Below, piece by piece: positions 9,024 through 17,219 of a DNA stretch of 48,407 nucleotides (positions within the stretch are counted from its first letter, which is position 1; every line of letters starts with the position of its first letter). The notes below the pieces were generated by a model. That model was given only the letters and a program-made list of their open reading frames with translations, searched no databases and had not been told where the DNA came from. Source of the stretch: Parafrankia sp. EUN1f (GTDB lineage Bacteria > Actinomycetota > Actinomycetes > Frankiales > Frankiaceae); assembly GCF_000177675.1 (NCBI RefSeq), contig NZ_ADGX01000061.1:1-48407 (forward strand), in the 5' to 3' direction. The position numbers and the translations under genes were made by a program.

Positions 9024-11335
9024 CGCGCGATCCTCTCGTAGTCGGCCCGGTCCCCCGGGGAGCTGTCACGGTGGTGGTGCGGACGCGGGTCGCGCAGCGC
9101 GGCGAGCACCCGTTCCGGGCGCAGCGGCAGGTCGGTGAGGACGACGCCGGTCGCGTCCGCGACGGCGGCGGCGACGGCGGGCGCGACCGGTGGCACCGCG
9201 GTCTCCCCCAGGCCGTAGATCTCGTCGTCGGGCCCGCCGAGCAGGTCGACGGTGATCTCGGGGAGGTCGCTCAGCGCGGGCATCCGGTAGTCGAGCAGGT
9301 CACGCTGCGCCTGGCCGCCGGCCGGGTCGAGGCCGAGCTCCTCACCGAGGACGGAGCCCAGGCCCAGGATCACCGCGCCTTCGACCTGCATGCGGGCCTC
9401 CACCGGGTTGACGACCCGGCCCGCCCACACCGCGGCGTGGTAGCGCAGGACCCGGATCCGCCCGGTCTCCAGGTCGACGGTGACCTCGGCGGCGCCGCTG
9501 GCCTGGTGCCAGCGGGACGAGGCGATGCCCTGGCCGGTCTCGTGGTCCAGACCGCCCTTCGACGCGTACTCACCCTCGCAGCGCAGCTGGCCGGCGCGCA
9601 GGACGGTGACCAGCTCGCCGTAGCCGAACGTCGCCGTACCGGCCCGGACCCGGCCATCCCCCACCTGGACCTGTTCGGCGGGGACGCCGCAGTGGTCCGC
9701 GGCGAGGCGGGCGAGCAGCTCGCGCAGGTTCCGGCAGGCGTCCCGCACGGCGCCGCCCATCGCGATCGTGGACCGCGACGAGCTGGTCTGCTGGTCGTAG
9801 GGGGTGACGTCGGTATCGGGCAGGCTGACCGACACCACCCGCTCACCAATGCCGAGGGCCTCGGCGGCGAGCCGGGCCAGTGCCAGGTGGGCGCCCTGGC
9901 CCATCTCGACGGTGCTGGTCAGCACCTGCAGGCTGCCGTCCCGGTTGAGCAGCACCGCGGCCTGCGAGACCGACGGGGTGTTGGTGCCCTTGACCGTCAG
10001 CGCGAGGCCCCGGCCGCGGACCTCGCTTTCCGGCCACTGCGGCGGGATCGGCTCCCGGCCGAACGCGTTCTCGGCGACGTCGAGGAGGGTGTCGTAGTGG
10101 CAGTCGGTCATCGACTCGCCGGTGACGTTGCGGGAGCCGTCGCGCAGCAGGTTCACCCGGCGGACGTGGCGTGGATCCAGACCGAGGCGGCGGGCGATCT
10201 GTTCGGTCTGGCCCTCGTAGGCGAACGCGGCCTGCGGTGAGGCGTACCCGCGGAACGCCCCGGCCGGCGGGCGGTTGGTGTACACGGCGTACACGTCGAC
10301 CCAGATGTCGTCGATGTCGTAGGGCCCGCCGAAGCCGTACGCGCCGTTCTTGATCACCCGCGGGCTGATGTCGGCGTAGGCACCGGCGTCGAACCAGGCG
10401 GTGACGTGCCGGGCGGTGATGCGGCCGTCGGCGCGGACCCCGGTCTCGATCGTGGAGCGGGTGGCGTGCCGGGTGACGGTGGTGAGGCTCTGCGCGCGGT
10501 CCAGGCTGACCCGGACGGGCCGGTCCATGGCCCGGGCGAGGCAGGCGGCGAGCGGCTCGATCTTCGCGTAGCACTTCGCGCCGAACGCACCGCCCAGGTA
10601 GAGGGTGCGCACGGCCACCCGGTCGAGCGCCACGCCGAGCATCTCGGCGAGCTGGACCCGCACCTTGTACGGCGTCTGGGTCGCCGACCAGACGACGAGC
10701 CGCTCCGCGTCGGGCACCGCGAGCGCGATGTGGTTCTCCAGCGCGCCGTGGTGCATCGCGGGGGTGGTGAAGGTGTCGGTGAAGACGTGGTCGGCCCGCG
10801 CGAGCGCGCCGGGGGCGTCACCCTTGCGGATGACGAAGTGGTTGACCAGGTTGGTGCCCGGCTCGCGGCGGAGCCGGATCTCGGGAAACGCCGCGGACGG
10901 CTCGGCGTCGCGCGGGTGCAGCACCGCACCGGACGGCGGCAGGTCCAGCGCCGCGACCGGGTCCGTGACCAGCGGCAGCGGGTCGTAGGTGACCGTGACG
11001 TGGCGCAGCGCCTCGTCGGCATCGTCCGGGTCGGTGGCCAGCGCGACCGCAACCGGCTCCCCGGCGTAGCGGACCCGTTCGACGGCCAGCGGCGGCTGGT
11101 CGCGCAGCACCGGGCCGAAGCGCAGCGGACGTCCACCGAGCGCCGCCTCCAGCTCGCGACCGGAGAACACCGCGGCGACCCCGGGCACCAGCCGGGCCGC
11201 CGCGGTGTCGACGGCGAGCCGGGCGTGCGCGACGGGGGCGGTCAGCAGCCGGGCGTGCAGCAGGCCCGGGCCGACGTCCGCGAGGTCGGCGAGCATCGGC
11301 AGCCCACCGGCGACCTTCGTCCGCGGGTCGATCAC
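9020..11335 (-). CDS. Molybdenum hydroxylase large (Mo-pterin) subunit, copy 1
   Basis: A second full-length xanthine-dehydrogenase-type Mo subunit, 771 residues. Motifs match the family: KVAGGLPMLADL at the N-terminus, GGAFGAKCYAK near 248-258, AGAFRGYASPQ near 360, STVEMGQGAHLALARLA, and GLGETAVPP near 708 with the active-site Glu. It lacks the CODH Cys loop. The GTG start overlaps the FAD-subunit stop as GTGA. The two copies share architecture and many motifs (for example AYADISPR.IKNG.Y, GLDHETGQG/GLDPETGQG) but are clearly diverged. Both appear intact, so this is a duplicated, possibly alternative, catalytic subunit rather than a split one. Confidence 0.92.
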   Translation of the reverse strand: MIDPRTKVAGGLPMLADLADVGPGLLHARLLTAPVAHARLAVDTAAARLVPGVAAVFSGRELEAALGGRPLRFGPVLRDQPPLAVERVRYAGEPVAVALATDPDDADEALRHVTVTYDPLPLVTDPVAALDLPPSGAVLHPRDAEPSAAFPEIRLRREPGTNLVNHFVIRKGDAPGALARADHVFTDTFTTPAMHHGALENHIALAVPDAERLVVWSATQTPYKVRVQLAEMLGVALDRVAVRTLYLGGAFGAKCYAKIEPLAACLARAMDRPVRVSLDRAQSLTTVTRHATRSTIETGVRADGRITARHVTAWFDAGAYADISPRVIKNGAYGFGGPYDIDDIWVDVYAVYTNRPPAGAFRGYASPQAAFAYEGQTEQIARRLGLDPRHVRRVNLLRDGSRNVTGESMTDCHYDTLLDVAENAFGREPIPPQWPESEVRGRGLALTVKGTNTPSVSQAAVLLNRDGSLQVLTSTVEMGQGAHLALARLAAEALGIGERVVSVSLPDTDVTPYDQQTSSSRSTIAMGGAVRDACRNLRELLARLAADHCGVPAEQVQVGDGRVRAGTATFGYGELVTVLRAGQLRCEGEYASKGGLDHETGQGIASSRWHQASGAAEVTVDLETGRIRVLRYHAAVWAGRVVNPVEARMQVEGAVILGLGSVLGEELGLDPAGGQAQRDLLDYRMPALSDLPEITVDLLGGPDDEIYGLGETAVPPVAPAVAAAVADATGVVLTDLPLRPERVLAALRDPRPHHHRDSSPGDRADYERIAR

Positions 11336-12306
11336 GCCGCACCCGCCTCGTAGGCGGCGGCGATCGCCCGCCGCACATACACCCGGACCATCTCGACCCG
11401 GTAGGCGGCGCCGGCGCGCAGGTCGTCGACGCAGGTCACCCGGTCGGCGTACCCGTCGGCGACGGCCTTCGCCGAGGTGGAGCCGGGACCCTCACCGAGC
11501 AGCAGCGCGTCGAGGTCGGTGAAGGTGACGGGGCGGGCCGTCGCGCTGCCGAGGGCCAGCCGGGCCCGTACGCACACCCCGGACGGGTCGAAGCCGAGCA
11601 CGACCGCGACCCCGAGTGCCGAGGAGTCCTCCGCCGAGCGGGTCTTCAGCGTCAGGTAGCGGCTCACCGTCCCCGGCGGCGGGACGTCGATCTCCACCGA
11701 GGTGAGTAGTTCCCCCGGCTCGATCACGGTGGTGCCCCCGGCGGGGTAGAAGTCCTCGACGGCCACCGTGCGCCGCCCATTCGGGCCATCGAGGCGCACC
11801 CGCGCGTCGAGCGCGTGCAGCACCGTCGGGGGATCCCATGCGTAGACCGCACCGGCAAGGACACCGCCCACGGTGGCGACGGACCGCACCCGGACGTTGC
11901 CGACGCGGGAGAAGACGTCCCCGAGCAGCGGCACGGCCGCCCGCAGGTCGGCGTCGGCGGCCACCCGGGCGTGGGTGACCGCGGCGCCCAGCACGACCGT
12001 TCCCCGGCCGTCCGCCCAGTTCATCTGCTGGACGGCGGACAGTTCCGGGACACCCCCGAGCGCCACCAGCCGGCCGGGCCGACGGCGCGGGTCGGCCAGC
12101 GCGAAGGCGAGCTGGGTGCAGCCCGCGGCCGGGACGCTGCCCGGCACGGCCAGCTCGGCCAGCGCCTCGCCGAGCGACGTCGGGTGCGCCCATCGGGTGA
12201 TCGCGGGCACCGCCGCCGGCGGCGCCACCGGTGCCTTCGGTGCCGTGGGCGGCGCGGCGTCTGTGGGTGTCGCAGCGTCCGTGGGCGGCGCGGCTGTCGT
12301 GCTCAT
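11332..12306 (-). CDS. Molybdenum hydroxylase medium (FAD) subunit
   Basis: FAD-binding subunit of the CoxM/XdhB type, 324 residues, which takes electrons from the iron-sulfur subunit. After a low-complexity Ala/Pro/Thr leader of about 35 residues (an unusual addition) comes the domain start RWAHPTSLGEALAEL, the first flavin-binding loop AAGCTQLAFALADP (60-73), GGVPELSAV, and the second loop SVATVGGVLAGAVYAWDPP (142-160). In the second loop the common GGN is GGV. It starts at ATG and overlaps the class II aldolase stop as ATGA, and its own stop overlaps the first Mo subunit. It is the only FAD subunit for two Mo subunits. Confidence 0.9.
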   Translation of the reverse strand: MSTTAAPPTDAATPTDAAPPTAPKAPVAPPAAVPAITRWAHPTSLGEALAELAVPGSVPAAGCTQLAFALADPRRRPGRLVALGGVPELSAVQQMNWADGRGTVVLGAAVTHARVAADADLRAAVPLLGDVFSRVGNVRVRSVATVGGVLAGAVYAWDPPTVLHALDARVRLDGPNGRRTVAVEDFYPAGGTTVIEPGELLTSVEIDVPPPGTVSRYLTLKTRSAEDSSALGVAVVLGFDPSGVCVRARLALGSATARPVTFTDLDALLLGEGPGSTSAKAVADGYADRVTCVDDLRAGAAYRVEMVRVYVRRAIAAAYEAGAA

Positions 12307-13142
12307 CGGTCCTCCCCGTCACCCTCACCGTCACCCGCGACGGCTCCGATGCCGGCGCAGGCGTCCGCCCAGATGGCGGTCATCCGGCCGCGGTGGCCGG
12401 CTTCGAAAGCGCCGCAGAGCCGGTCGAGGGTCACCGGTGGAAGCGGGCGCGGGCGGCCCACCGCCATCGCCGTGAGCCGCACCGACACCGCCCGGTGCAG
12501 CAGCAGCGCGAGCGCCGTGGCCTCCGCGACATCGGCGCCGACGGTCACCAGGCCGTGTGCTCGCAGCAGCGCGCCTCGCGCGCCGCCGAGGCAGATGACG
12601 AACCCCCGCGCACGGGCGGCGTCGGCGACCAGGTCCGCGTCGTCGTACCAGGCGAGCCCGGCGGCGAACGGCACCTCGTCCTGACTGAAGACACCCTCCG
12701 GCAACGGGCCGAGCGTCGTCGCGCTCTGCACCGCGAGCGGATGGGTGTGCACGACCGCGCCGACGTCCGGGCGGGCGGCGTACACGGCCTGGTGCAGGGC
12801 GGTCTCCTCGTGCAGGCGCAGACCGGGGGTGCGCAGTGATCCGTCCGGGCTGATCTCGGCGACCCGGGCGGTGGTGACCCGCGCCAGCGACGGGCCGACC
12901 GCCTTGACGAACAGGCCTCCGTCGGCCCCGCGGGCGCTCACATGCCCGAAGCAGAAATGGTCCTGGCCGTCGGCGGCGAGCACCCGGCACGCCGTCGCGA
13001 CCAGCGCAGGCAGCGTCCCGCCGGCGGACATCCCGCCAGCCGACATCCGGCCGGCAGATGTCCCGCCGGCCAGCGCCTCGCCGGCCAGCGTCTCGGGGGC
13101 CGGCCCGGCGGGCAGGGTCGGTGAGCTGGCTGGCAGGCTCAC
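12303..13142 (-). CDS. Class II aldolase/adducin family protein
   Basis: Zinc-dependent class II aldolase fold, 279 residues. The core runs from FCFGHVSARG, through HEETALHQAVYAARPDVGAVVHTHPLAVQ (metal ligands in the HTHP motif), to GARGALLRAHGLVTVG. Such proteins cleave or decarboxylate hydroxy-acids and some act in aromatic degradation; the reaction here is unknown. The first 40 residues are a low-complexity stretch of AGG/SAGG repeats, encoded by imperfect tandem repeats around 13020-13095. The start is GTG, overlapping the upstream stop as GTGA. It sits between the isochorismatase-like gene and the Mo hydroxylase genes. Confidence 0.85.
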   Translation of the reverse strand: MSLPASSPTLPAGPAPETLAGEALAGGTSAGRMSAGGMSAGGTLPALVATACRVLAADGQDHFCFGHVSARGADGGLFVKAVGPSLARVTTARVAEISPDGSLRTPGLRLHEETALHQAVYAARPDVGAVVHTHPLAVQSATTLGPLPEGVFSQDEVPFAAGLAWYDDADLVADAARARGFVICLGGARGALLRAHGLVTVGADVAEATALALLLHRAVSVRLTAMAVGRPRPLPPVTLDRLCGAFEAGHRGRMTAIWADACAGIGAVAGDGEGDGEDR

Positions 13143-13747
13143 GCCGCGCCCCGCTCGCGGGCGCCGTCCATCAGCGTGTCGAGCACCTTGGCGAGGTCCT
13201 CCACATCGCCGTACTTGGCGTCCAGGTCGAACAGGCTGACCTCGTGCACCAGCGCCGAGCGGTCGCCGACCGCCTCACGCACGACGATGGGGCGGAACCC
13301 GAGCCCGCACCCGTCCACCACTGTGGCCCGCACACAGCCGCTGGTGGTGCAGCCGGCGACGAGGATCGTGTCGACGCCGTCGCGGCGCAGCCGGTCGGCC
13401 AGGTCGGTGCCGAGGAAGGCCGAGGCGTGCTTCTTCACCACGCGCGGCTCCCCCGGCCGGCGGCTGAGCCGCGCGTCCAGGCCGGTCCACTCGCCGCCCT
13501 CGACGAGCAGCCGCTGGGCGCTGATCTTGCGTGGCCAGACCCCGGCGTCGCTCATGTCCGGGGCGTAGGCGACCTCCGCCCAGTAGACCGGGACGCCCAC
13601 CTGCCGGGCCGTGGCGACGAGCACGCCAGTCGCCTCGACCACGTCGCCGAGGTCGCCGCCGAGCGGCGACGCGGGGTCGGTGAAGCCGCGGATCAGGTCC
13701 ACGACCACGACGGCCGGCGCCTCGCCCCAGCCGACCCGGCCGACCAT
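13139..13747 (-). CDS. Isochorismatase-family hydrolase, maleamate/N-carbamoylsarcosine amidase type
   Basis: Cys-hydrolase of the isochorismatase superfamily, close in pattern to N-carbamoylsarcosine and maleamate amidohydrolases that deaminate ring-cleavage products. The triad is visible: Asp 17 (VVVVDLIRGFTDPASP), Lys 105/106 (VVKKHASAF) and Cys 138 (GCTTSGCVRAT). A NicX-like ring-cleaving dioxygenase in the same block makes a NicF-like role (maleamate to maleate) attractive, as inference. Start problem: ATG 13747 is the only canonical start, yet family-like coding (FAELDRLRARFAASG) continues upstream in the same frame to the stop of the VOC gene without any ATG, GTG, TTG or CTG. True translation may begin at a rare codon or involve read-through. 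Confidence 0.85.
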   Translation of the reverse strand: MVGRVGWGEAPAVVVVDLIRGFTDPASPLGGDLGDVVEATGVLVATARQVGVPVYWAEVAYAPDMSDAGVWPRKISAQRLLVEGGEWTGLDARLSRRPGEPRVVKKHASAFLGTDLADRLRRDGVDTILVAGCTTSGCVRATVVDGCGLGFRPIVVREAVGDRSALVHEVSLFDLDAKYGDVEDLAKVLDTLMDGARERGAA

Positions 13748-13861
13748 CCCGGAGGCCGCGAACCGGGCCCGGAGCCGGTCGAGCTCGGCGAACGCCGCCC
13801 CCGCCCCGCCCCCGGTTCCGATTCCGCGGACGGGTTCGGGATCGGGTTCCCCGGCTGCTGG

Positions 13862-14281
13862 TCAGGCATAGATGTGGGGGTGCCAGCGAACCGGCTCGTC
13901 GCACAGCTCGACGATGTTGCCTTCCGGGTCCATCAGCTGCGCGACCCGCCAGCGCGGGGCGTCCATGCCGTCGATGACGACCGGCGCGACGTGGATCGGC
14001 TCGACGCCGCGTTCGGCGAGCTCGGCGAGCTCGGCGTCCATGTCGTCGACCTTGAAGGTGAACAGGACCTGGTTACGCTCCCAGCCCGTGCGGTCCGGGT
14101 TGCCCGACGGGCCGTTGTCGTGCCGGCCGATGAGCACGAGGATGCAGGGCCCGGTGTCGAACACCGCCGACTGCTCGGTGGTCGACAGCACCTTGAGACC
14201 GAGGCCGTCGCGGTACCAGCCGGTCATCAGGCTGATGTCATGGGCCCACACGAGGTTCCAGCTGATCGCTCCGAGTGGCAT
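13862..14281 (-). CDS. VOC-fold protein (glyoxalase/dioxygenase-like)
   Basis: Vicinal-oxygen-chelate protein, 139 residues. It has the paired beta-alpha-beta-beta-beta pattern: SWNLVWAHDISLMTGWYRDGLGLKV in the first half and QVLFTFKVDDMDAELAELAERGV with VAQLMDPEGNIVELCDEP in the second. The Glu of VEL is the usual metal ligand. VOC proteins range from dioxygenases and isomerases to binding proteins, so the reaction is open. It resembles the VOC protein at 16686-17141 (shared SWNLV..D and DPEGNI.ELCDEP), suggesting duplication around the Rieske/SDR pair. Its TGA stop is immediately followed, in the same frame, by the start-less extension of the amidase gene. Confidence 0.82.
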   Translation of the reverse strand: MPLGAISWNLVWAHDISLMTGWYRDGLGLKVLSTTEQSAVFDTGPCILVLIGRHDNGPSGNPDRTGWERNQVLFTFKVDDMDAELAELAERGVEPIHVAPVVIDGMDAPRWRVAQLMDPEGNIVELCDEPVRWHPHIYA

Positions 14282-14380
14282 GCCGTGTGGCCTCTTTCTG
14301 TGATGCGTTGGACGGAAGCAGCCAGCCCGCCGGTCCGGCCGGGAGGGCAGACGGACCGGCGGACCGGCGGACCTGGGTGG

Positions 14381-15208
14381 TCAGGCGACGGCCGCGACTC
14401 CGCCGTCGACGACGAGCGTGGTGCCGTGGACGAAGTCGGCCGCGCCGGAGGAGAGGTAGACCGCCGCCGCGCCCATGTCGACCAGCAGGCCGTTGCGCCG
14501 CGCCGGCGTGGCGGCGGCCGACTCCTCGGCCGCGCCCGGCTTGTTCAGCAGCCAGTTGGTCGGCGTCTCGATGCTGCCCGGGACCAGGCAGTTCACATTG
14601 ATGCCCTGTGGCGCCAGCTCGCCGGCGAAGACCTTCGTGAGGTGCTCGACAGCGGCCTTGCTCGCCCCGTACACCGACGACCCGGGAAACGCCCGCTTGC
14701 CGGCGACCGAGCTCACCGTCAGGATCTTCCCGGGGCGCTTGTCCGCCAGGAAGTACCGCGCGGCCGCCTGGACGCCGAAGAAGGTGCCCTTCAGGTTGAG
14801 GTCGATCTGCGCGTCGAAGTCGGCCTCGGTGACGTCCACCAGCTCGGCGGGGCGGAACACCCCGGCGACGGCGGCGAAGATGTCGAGCCCGCCGAAGTGG
14901 GCGACGCAGGCCTGCACGACCGCGGTGTTCGCGGCGACGTCGAGGACGTCCACCTGGATGCCGGTGATGCTCGCCGGCCCGGCGACGCTCGCGAGGTCCT
15001 CGACGACGGCGTCCATCCGGGCCTTGTCCCGGCCGGCGACGGCGACCCGGGCTCCGGCGGCGAGGTAGGCCCGCGCGATCCCGATGCCGATGCCCTGGGT
15101 GCCGCCGACGACGAGGGCGACCTTCCCGGTCAGCAGCGAACCGGGAATCGGCTCCGCGGCGGTCTGCGCCGTGGTGGCCTGCCCCGCGGCGGTCTGCTCC
15201 GTGGCCAT
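14381..15208 (-). CDS. Short-chain dehydrogenase/reductase (SDR)
   Basis: Classical SDR of 275 residues, oxidising or reducing an alcohol/ketone with NAD(P). The cofactor loop is GGTQGIGIGIARAY (TGxxxGxG variant), AGRDKARMD follows the second strand, AAVAGVF replaces the NNAG motif, and the active site is Ser (SSVAG) with YGASK. The C-terminal NCLVPGSIETPTNW and VVDGGVAAVA are typical. A Thr/Ala-rich leader of about 25 residues precedes the fold. ATG 15208 shares one base with the Rieske stop (TGATG), so the two are coupled. Next to a Rieske oxygenase, a dihydrodiol-dehydrogenase-like step is possible but not shown. Confidence 0.9.
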   Translation of the reverse strand: MATEQTAAGQATTAQTAAEPIPGSLLTGKVALVVGGTQGIGIGIARAYLAAGARVAVAGRDKARMDAVVEDLASVAGPASITGIQVDVLDVAANTAVVQACVAHFGGLDIFAAVAGVFRPAELVDVTEADFDAQIDLNLKGTFFGVQAAARYFLADKRPGKILTVSSVAGKRAFPGSSVYGASKAAVEHLTKVFAGELAPQGINVNCLVPGSIETPTNWLLNKPGAAEESAAATPARRNGLLVDMGAAAVYLSSGAADFVHGTTLVVDGGVAAVA

Positions 15209-16578
15209 CAGGACCGTCCTCGGGTCGGGTTGCGGCGGCTGCGCGGCTTGATCAGCTTGTCGGGCGTCTGGATGTCCCGCGCGTGCTCGCTGAAGAACTT
15301 GCGGAACATGGTGATCTCCAGGTCGGGGCGGTAGAGCCGTTCCCGGTCCCAGCCGTTCTCCTTCTCGTAGAACGTCTGCATGCTTTCCCGGGCCTTGTTG
15401 TCGTCGATGAGGAACTTTTCGACGGTGGGCACATACCACTCGGTGCGGCCGGTTTCACCGCGCCAGGCTTCCGCCTCCTCCTCGGTCGAACACGACTTCG
15501 CGCCGAACATGAAGGAGCGGGTGTGGTTCTCGTCGATCGGGACCAGCCAGTCGAAGGTGATCATGTCGGACGGGAAGTTCACCGTCTCGTTGCAGGACGG
15601 CAGCCAGATGCCGACCTCGATCGGCGGCATCGCCAGGAACGACGAGATCAGTTCCTCGCGGCTCTTCCCGACCGCCGCCGGCGCGGTGTAGGTGGTGTCC
15701 GGGCGGCCGTCCTTGCCCGGGATGACCGCGGAGAAGATCAGCTCGGCGGTCGCGGTGCAGCGGGAGAAGCCCTTCGGGCCGGGGGCGTCGACGACGTAGG
15801 TGGTCTCGCCGGCCTCCTCGCCCTTCTTCGCGACATACCCGAACGTCATCGGGAAGCCCGACTCGATCACGTACGGCGACCAGTTGTGGATGAAGTGGTG
15901 GCCCGGATCGAACGAGTTCTCCAGCGCCAGCCGCCAGTTCGCGCGGATGATCCCCGGCTCGGCGTAGTGCATGACGGTGTCGGCGGCAAGGAAGCTCGCC
16001 GGGACGTCCGCCTCCAGCGGCGGCGGCTCCTCGTCACCGATGTAGACGAACAGCAGGCCCTTGGCCTCGACGACCGGGTAGGCGCGCACGCCCGTCCTGC
16101 CGACCAGCGAGCTTTCCGGCTCGTTGAGGATGCAGCGCAGGTCGCCGTTCTCCATGTCGAACGTCCACGTGTGGTACCAGCACGTGATCGTGTCCTCCGA
16201 CAGGACCAGCGGGCGCTCGGAGAAACGGGTGCCACGATGCGCGCACCGGTCCTCGACCGCGTACAGCTTGCCGTTCTTGCGGACGAGCAGGATCTCCTCG
16301 CCGAGCATCTTCACCGCGTGGGTGCCGCCCTCGGGCAGCGCGTCGGACAGTGCCGCCGGATACCAGTACTCGCGCAGGCCCAGGTTCGCCTCCAGGTAAC
16401 GCTGCCAGGGCCTGGCCCGACGCGGCGGGGCCTCGACCCGGTCGACCTGGTCCCGGGTCTGCTCGGCGAGCTCGTTGGCCATGGCCATGCCCGCGGCGGT
16501 CGGCTCGGTGTGCCGGGCCTGGGTCTGGGTCTGGGTCGGTTCGCTCGCCGAGGCCTGCTCGGGAACGCTGATGCTCAC
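15208..16578 (-). CDS. Rieske non-heme iron oxygenase, alpha subunit type
   Basis: Aromatic-ring-hydroxylating or related mono/dioxygenase, about 456 residues. The Rieske [2Fe-2S] motif is CAHRG at 112-116 and CWYH at 133-136 (C-x-H, 18 residues, C-x2-H). The mononuclear iron site lies in NSFDPGHHFIHNW, around 221-233, in the D-x2-H..H pattern. A polar leader with TQTQTQ precedes the domain. GTG 16578 has an AGGAG site seven bases upstream. No reductase, ferredoxin or beta subunit gene is adjacent, so electrons must come from elsewhere. It is coupled to the SDR gene and lies downstream of a VOC protein and the NicX-like enzyme. Confidence 0.9.
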   Translation of the reverse strand: MSISVPEQASASEPTQTQTQARHTEPTAAGMAMANELAEQTRDQVDRVEAPPRRARPWQRYLEANLGLREYWYPAALSDALPEGGTHAVKMLGEEILLVRKNGKLYAVEDRCAHRGTRFSERPLVLSEDTITCWYHTWTFDMENGDLRCILNEPESSLVGRTGVRAYPVVEAKGLLFVYIGDEEPPPLEADVPASFLAADTVMHYAEPGIIRANWRLALENSFDPGHHFIHNWSPYVIESGFPMTFGYVAKKGEEAGETTYVVDAPGPKGFSRCTATAELIFSAVIPGKDGRPDTTYTAPAAVGKSREELISSFLAMPPIEVGIWLPSCNETVNFPSDMITFDWLVPIDENHTRSFMFGAKSCSTEEEAEAWRGETGRTEWYVPTVEKFLIDDNKARESMQTFYEKENGWDRERLYRPDLEITMFRKFFSEHARDIQTPDKLIKPRSRRNPTRGRS

Positions 16579-16685
16579 GTAATCACTCCTCGGCGGGAGG
16601 TCGAAGGGGCGGGAGTCGAAGGGGCGAGATGGGTGATGAAGATGCTCGGCGGAGCTCGTGGAGCCCACGCGGAGCTCGGCAGAGC

Positions 16686-17141
16686 TCAGAAGAACAGCGG
16701 CTCGTCGCAGAGCTCGAAGATGTTGCCCTCGGGGTCGATGAACTGCGCGACCTGGCCCTCCGGCGGCAGCCCGTCGGCGGAGACCGTCGGTGACGGGCCG
16801 TGCAGCAGCGTCGCGCCGCGCCGGGTGAGCTCGGCGACCACCGCGGTCATGTTCTCGACCTTGAACGACATCAGCACGCGGTTGCGGTCCCAGCCCCGCG
16901 CCGGGCTGCCGGCGGCCGGCCCGTTGTCCTTGCGGGCCATCAGCTCCAGGGTGCAGCCGCCGGTGTGGTACGCCGCGAAGTACGGCGAGGCGTTCTTCAC
17001 CGGCAGGCCGAGGACGCCCTCGTAGAAGGCCCGCATGGCGGCGAGGTCGTCGACGTACACCAGGTTCCACGACAGCGGCCCGAGCAGCGGTCCGCCGGTG
17101 GGCGCGGCCGGTGCGGGGCTTTCGACGGCTTCAGCGGTCAC
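16686..17141 (-). CDS. VOC-fold protein, paralogue of the one at 13862
   Basis: VOC-superfamily protein of 151 residues. It shows LSWNLVYVDDLAAMRAFYEGVLGLPV, then CTLELMARKDNGPAAG, then VLMSFKVENMTAVVAELTRRGATL and VAQFIDPEGNIFELCDEP. An Ala/Pro/Thr-rich leader of about 20 residues comes first. GTG 17141 is preceded by GGAGGAGA. It shares distinctive stretches with the VOC protein at 13862-14281, so the two are likely duplicates that bracket the Rieske and SDR genes. Whether it is an extradiol-type oxygenase, an isomerase or a binding protein cannot be decided here. Confidence 0.82.
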   Translation of the reverse strand: MTAEAVESPAPAAPTGGPLLGPLSWNLVYVDDLAAMRAFYEGVLGLPVKNASPYFAAYHTGGCTLELMARKDNGPAAGSPARGWDRNRVLMSFKVENMTAVVAELTRRGATLLHGPSPTVSADGLPPEGQVAQFIDPEGNIFELCDEPLFF

Positions 17142-17219
17142 GTTCTCTCCTCCGGACAGGGACGGACGATCAGGGCAGGCGATCAGGACGGGCCAGGCGG
17201 TCGGACCGGGGCCGAGCGA

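Noticed and set aside
8434-9069. N-terminal extension of the second Mo subunit frame across the Fe-S gene
   Set aside because: The extension is the Fe-S gene read in another frame (Arg/Pro/His-rich). The GTG at 8433 with GTGA overlap is the sensible start.
6037-12306. Aerobic CO dehydrogenase (CoxMSL) identity for the Mo hydroxylase
   Set aside because: The Mo subunits carry GGFRGYAIPQ and AGAFRGYASPQ and lack the CODH active-site loop VAYRCSFR.
13058-15334. A 758-codon open frame on the plus strand opposite the amidase, VOC and SDR genes
   Set aside because: It is rich in Arg, Gly, Asp and His with no domain pattern, and the opposite strand carries several well-supported families. This is an antisense frame produced by high G+C.
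15283-17025. A 580-codon plus-strand frame opposite the Rieske and VOC genes
   Set aside because: It is the complement of a clear Rieske oxygenase; its composition is that of a shadow frame and it has no motifs.
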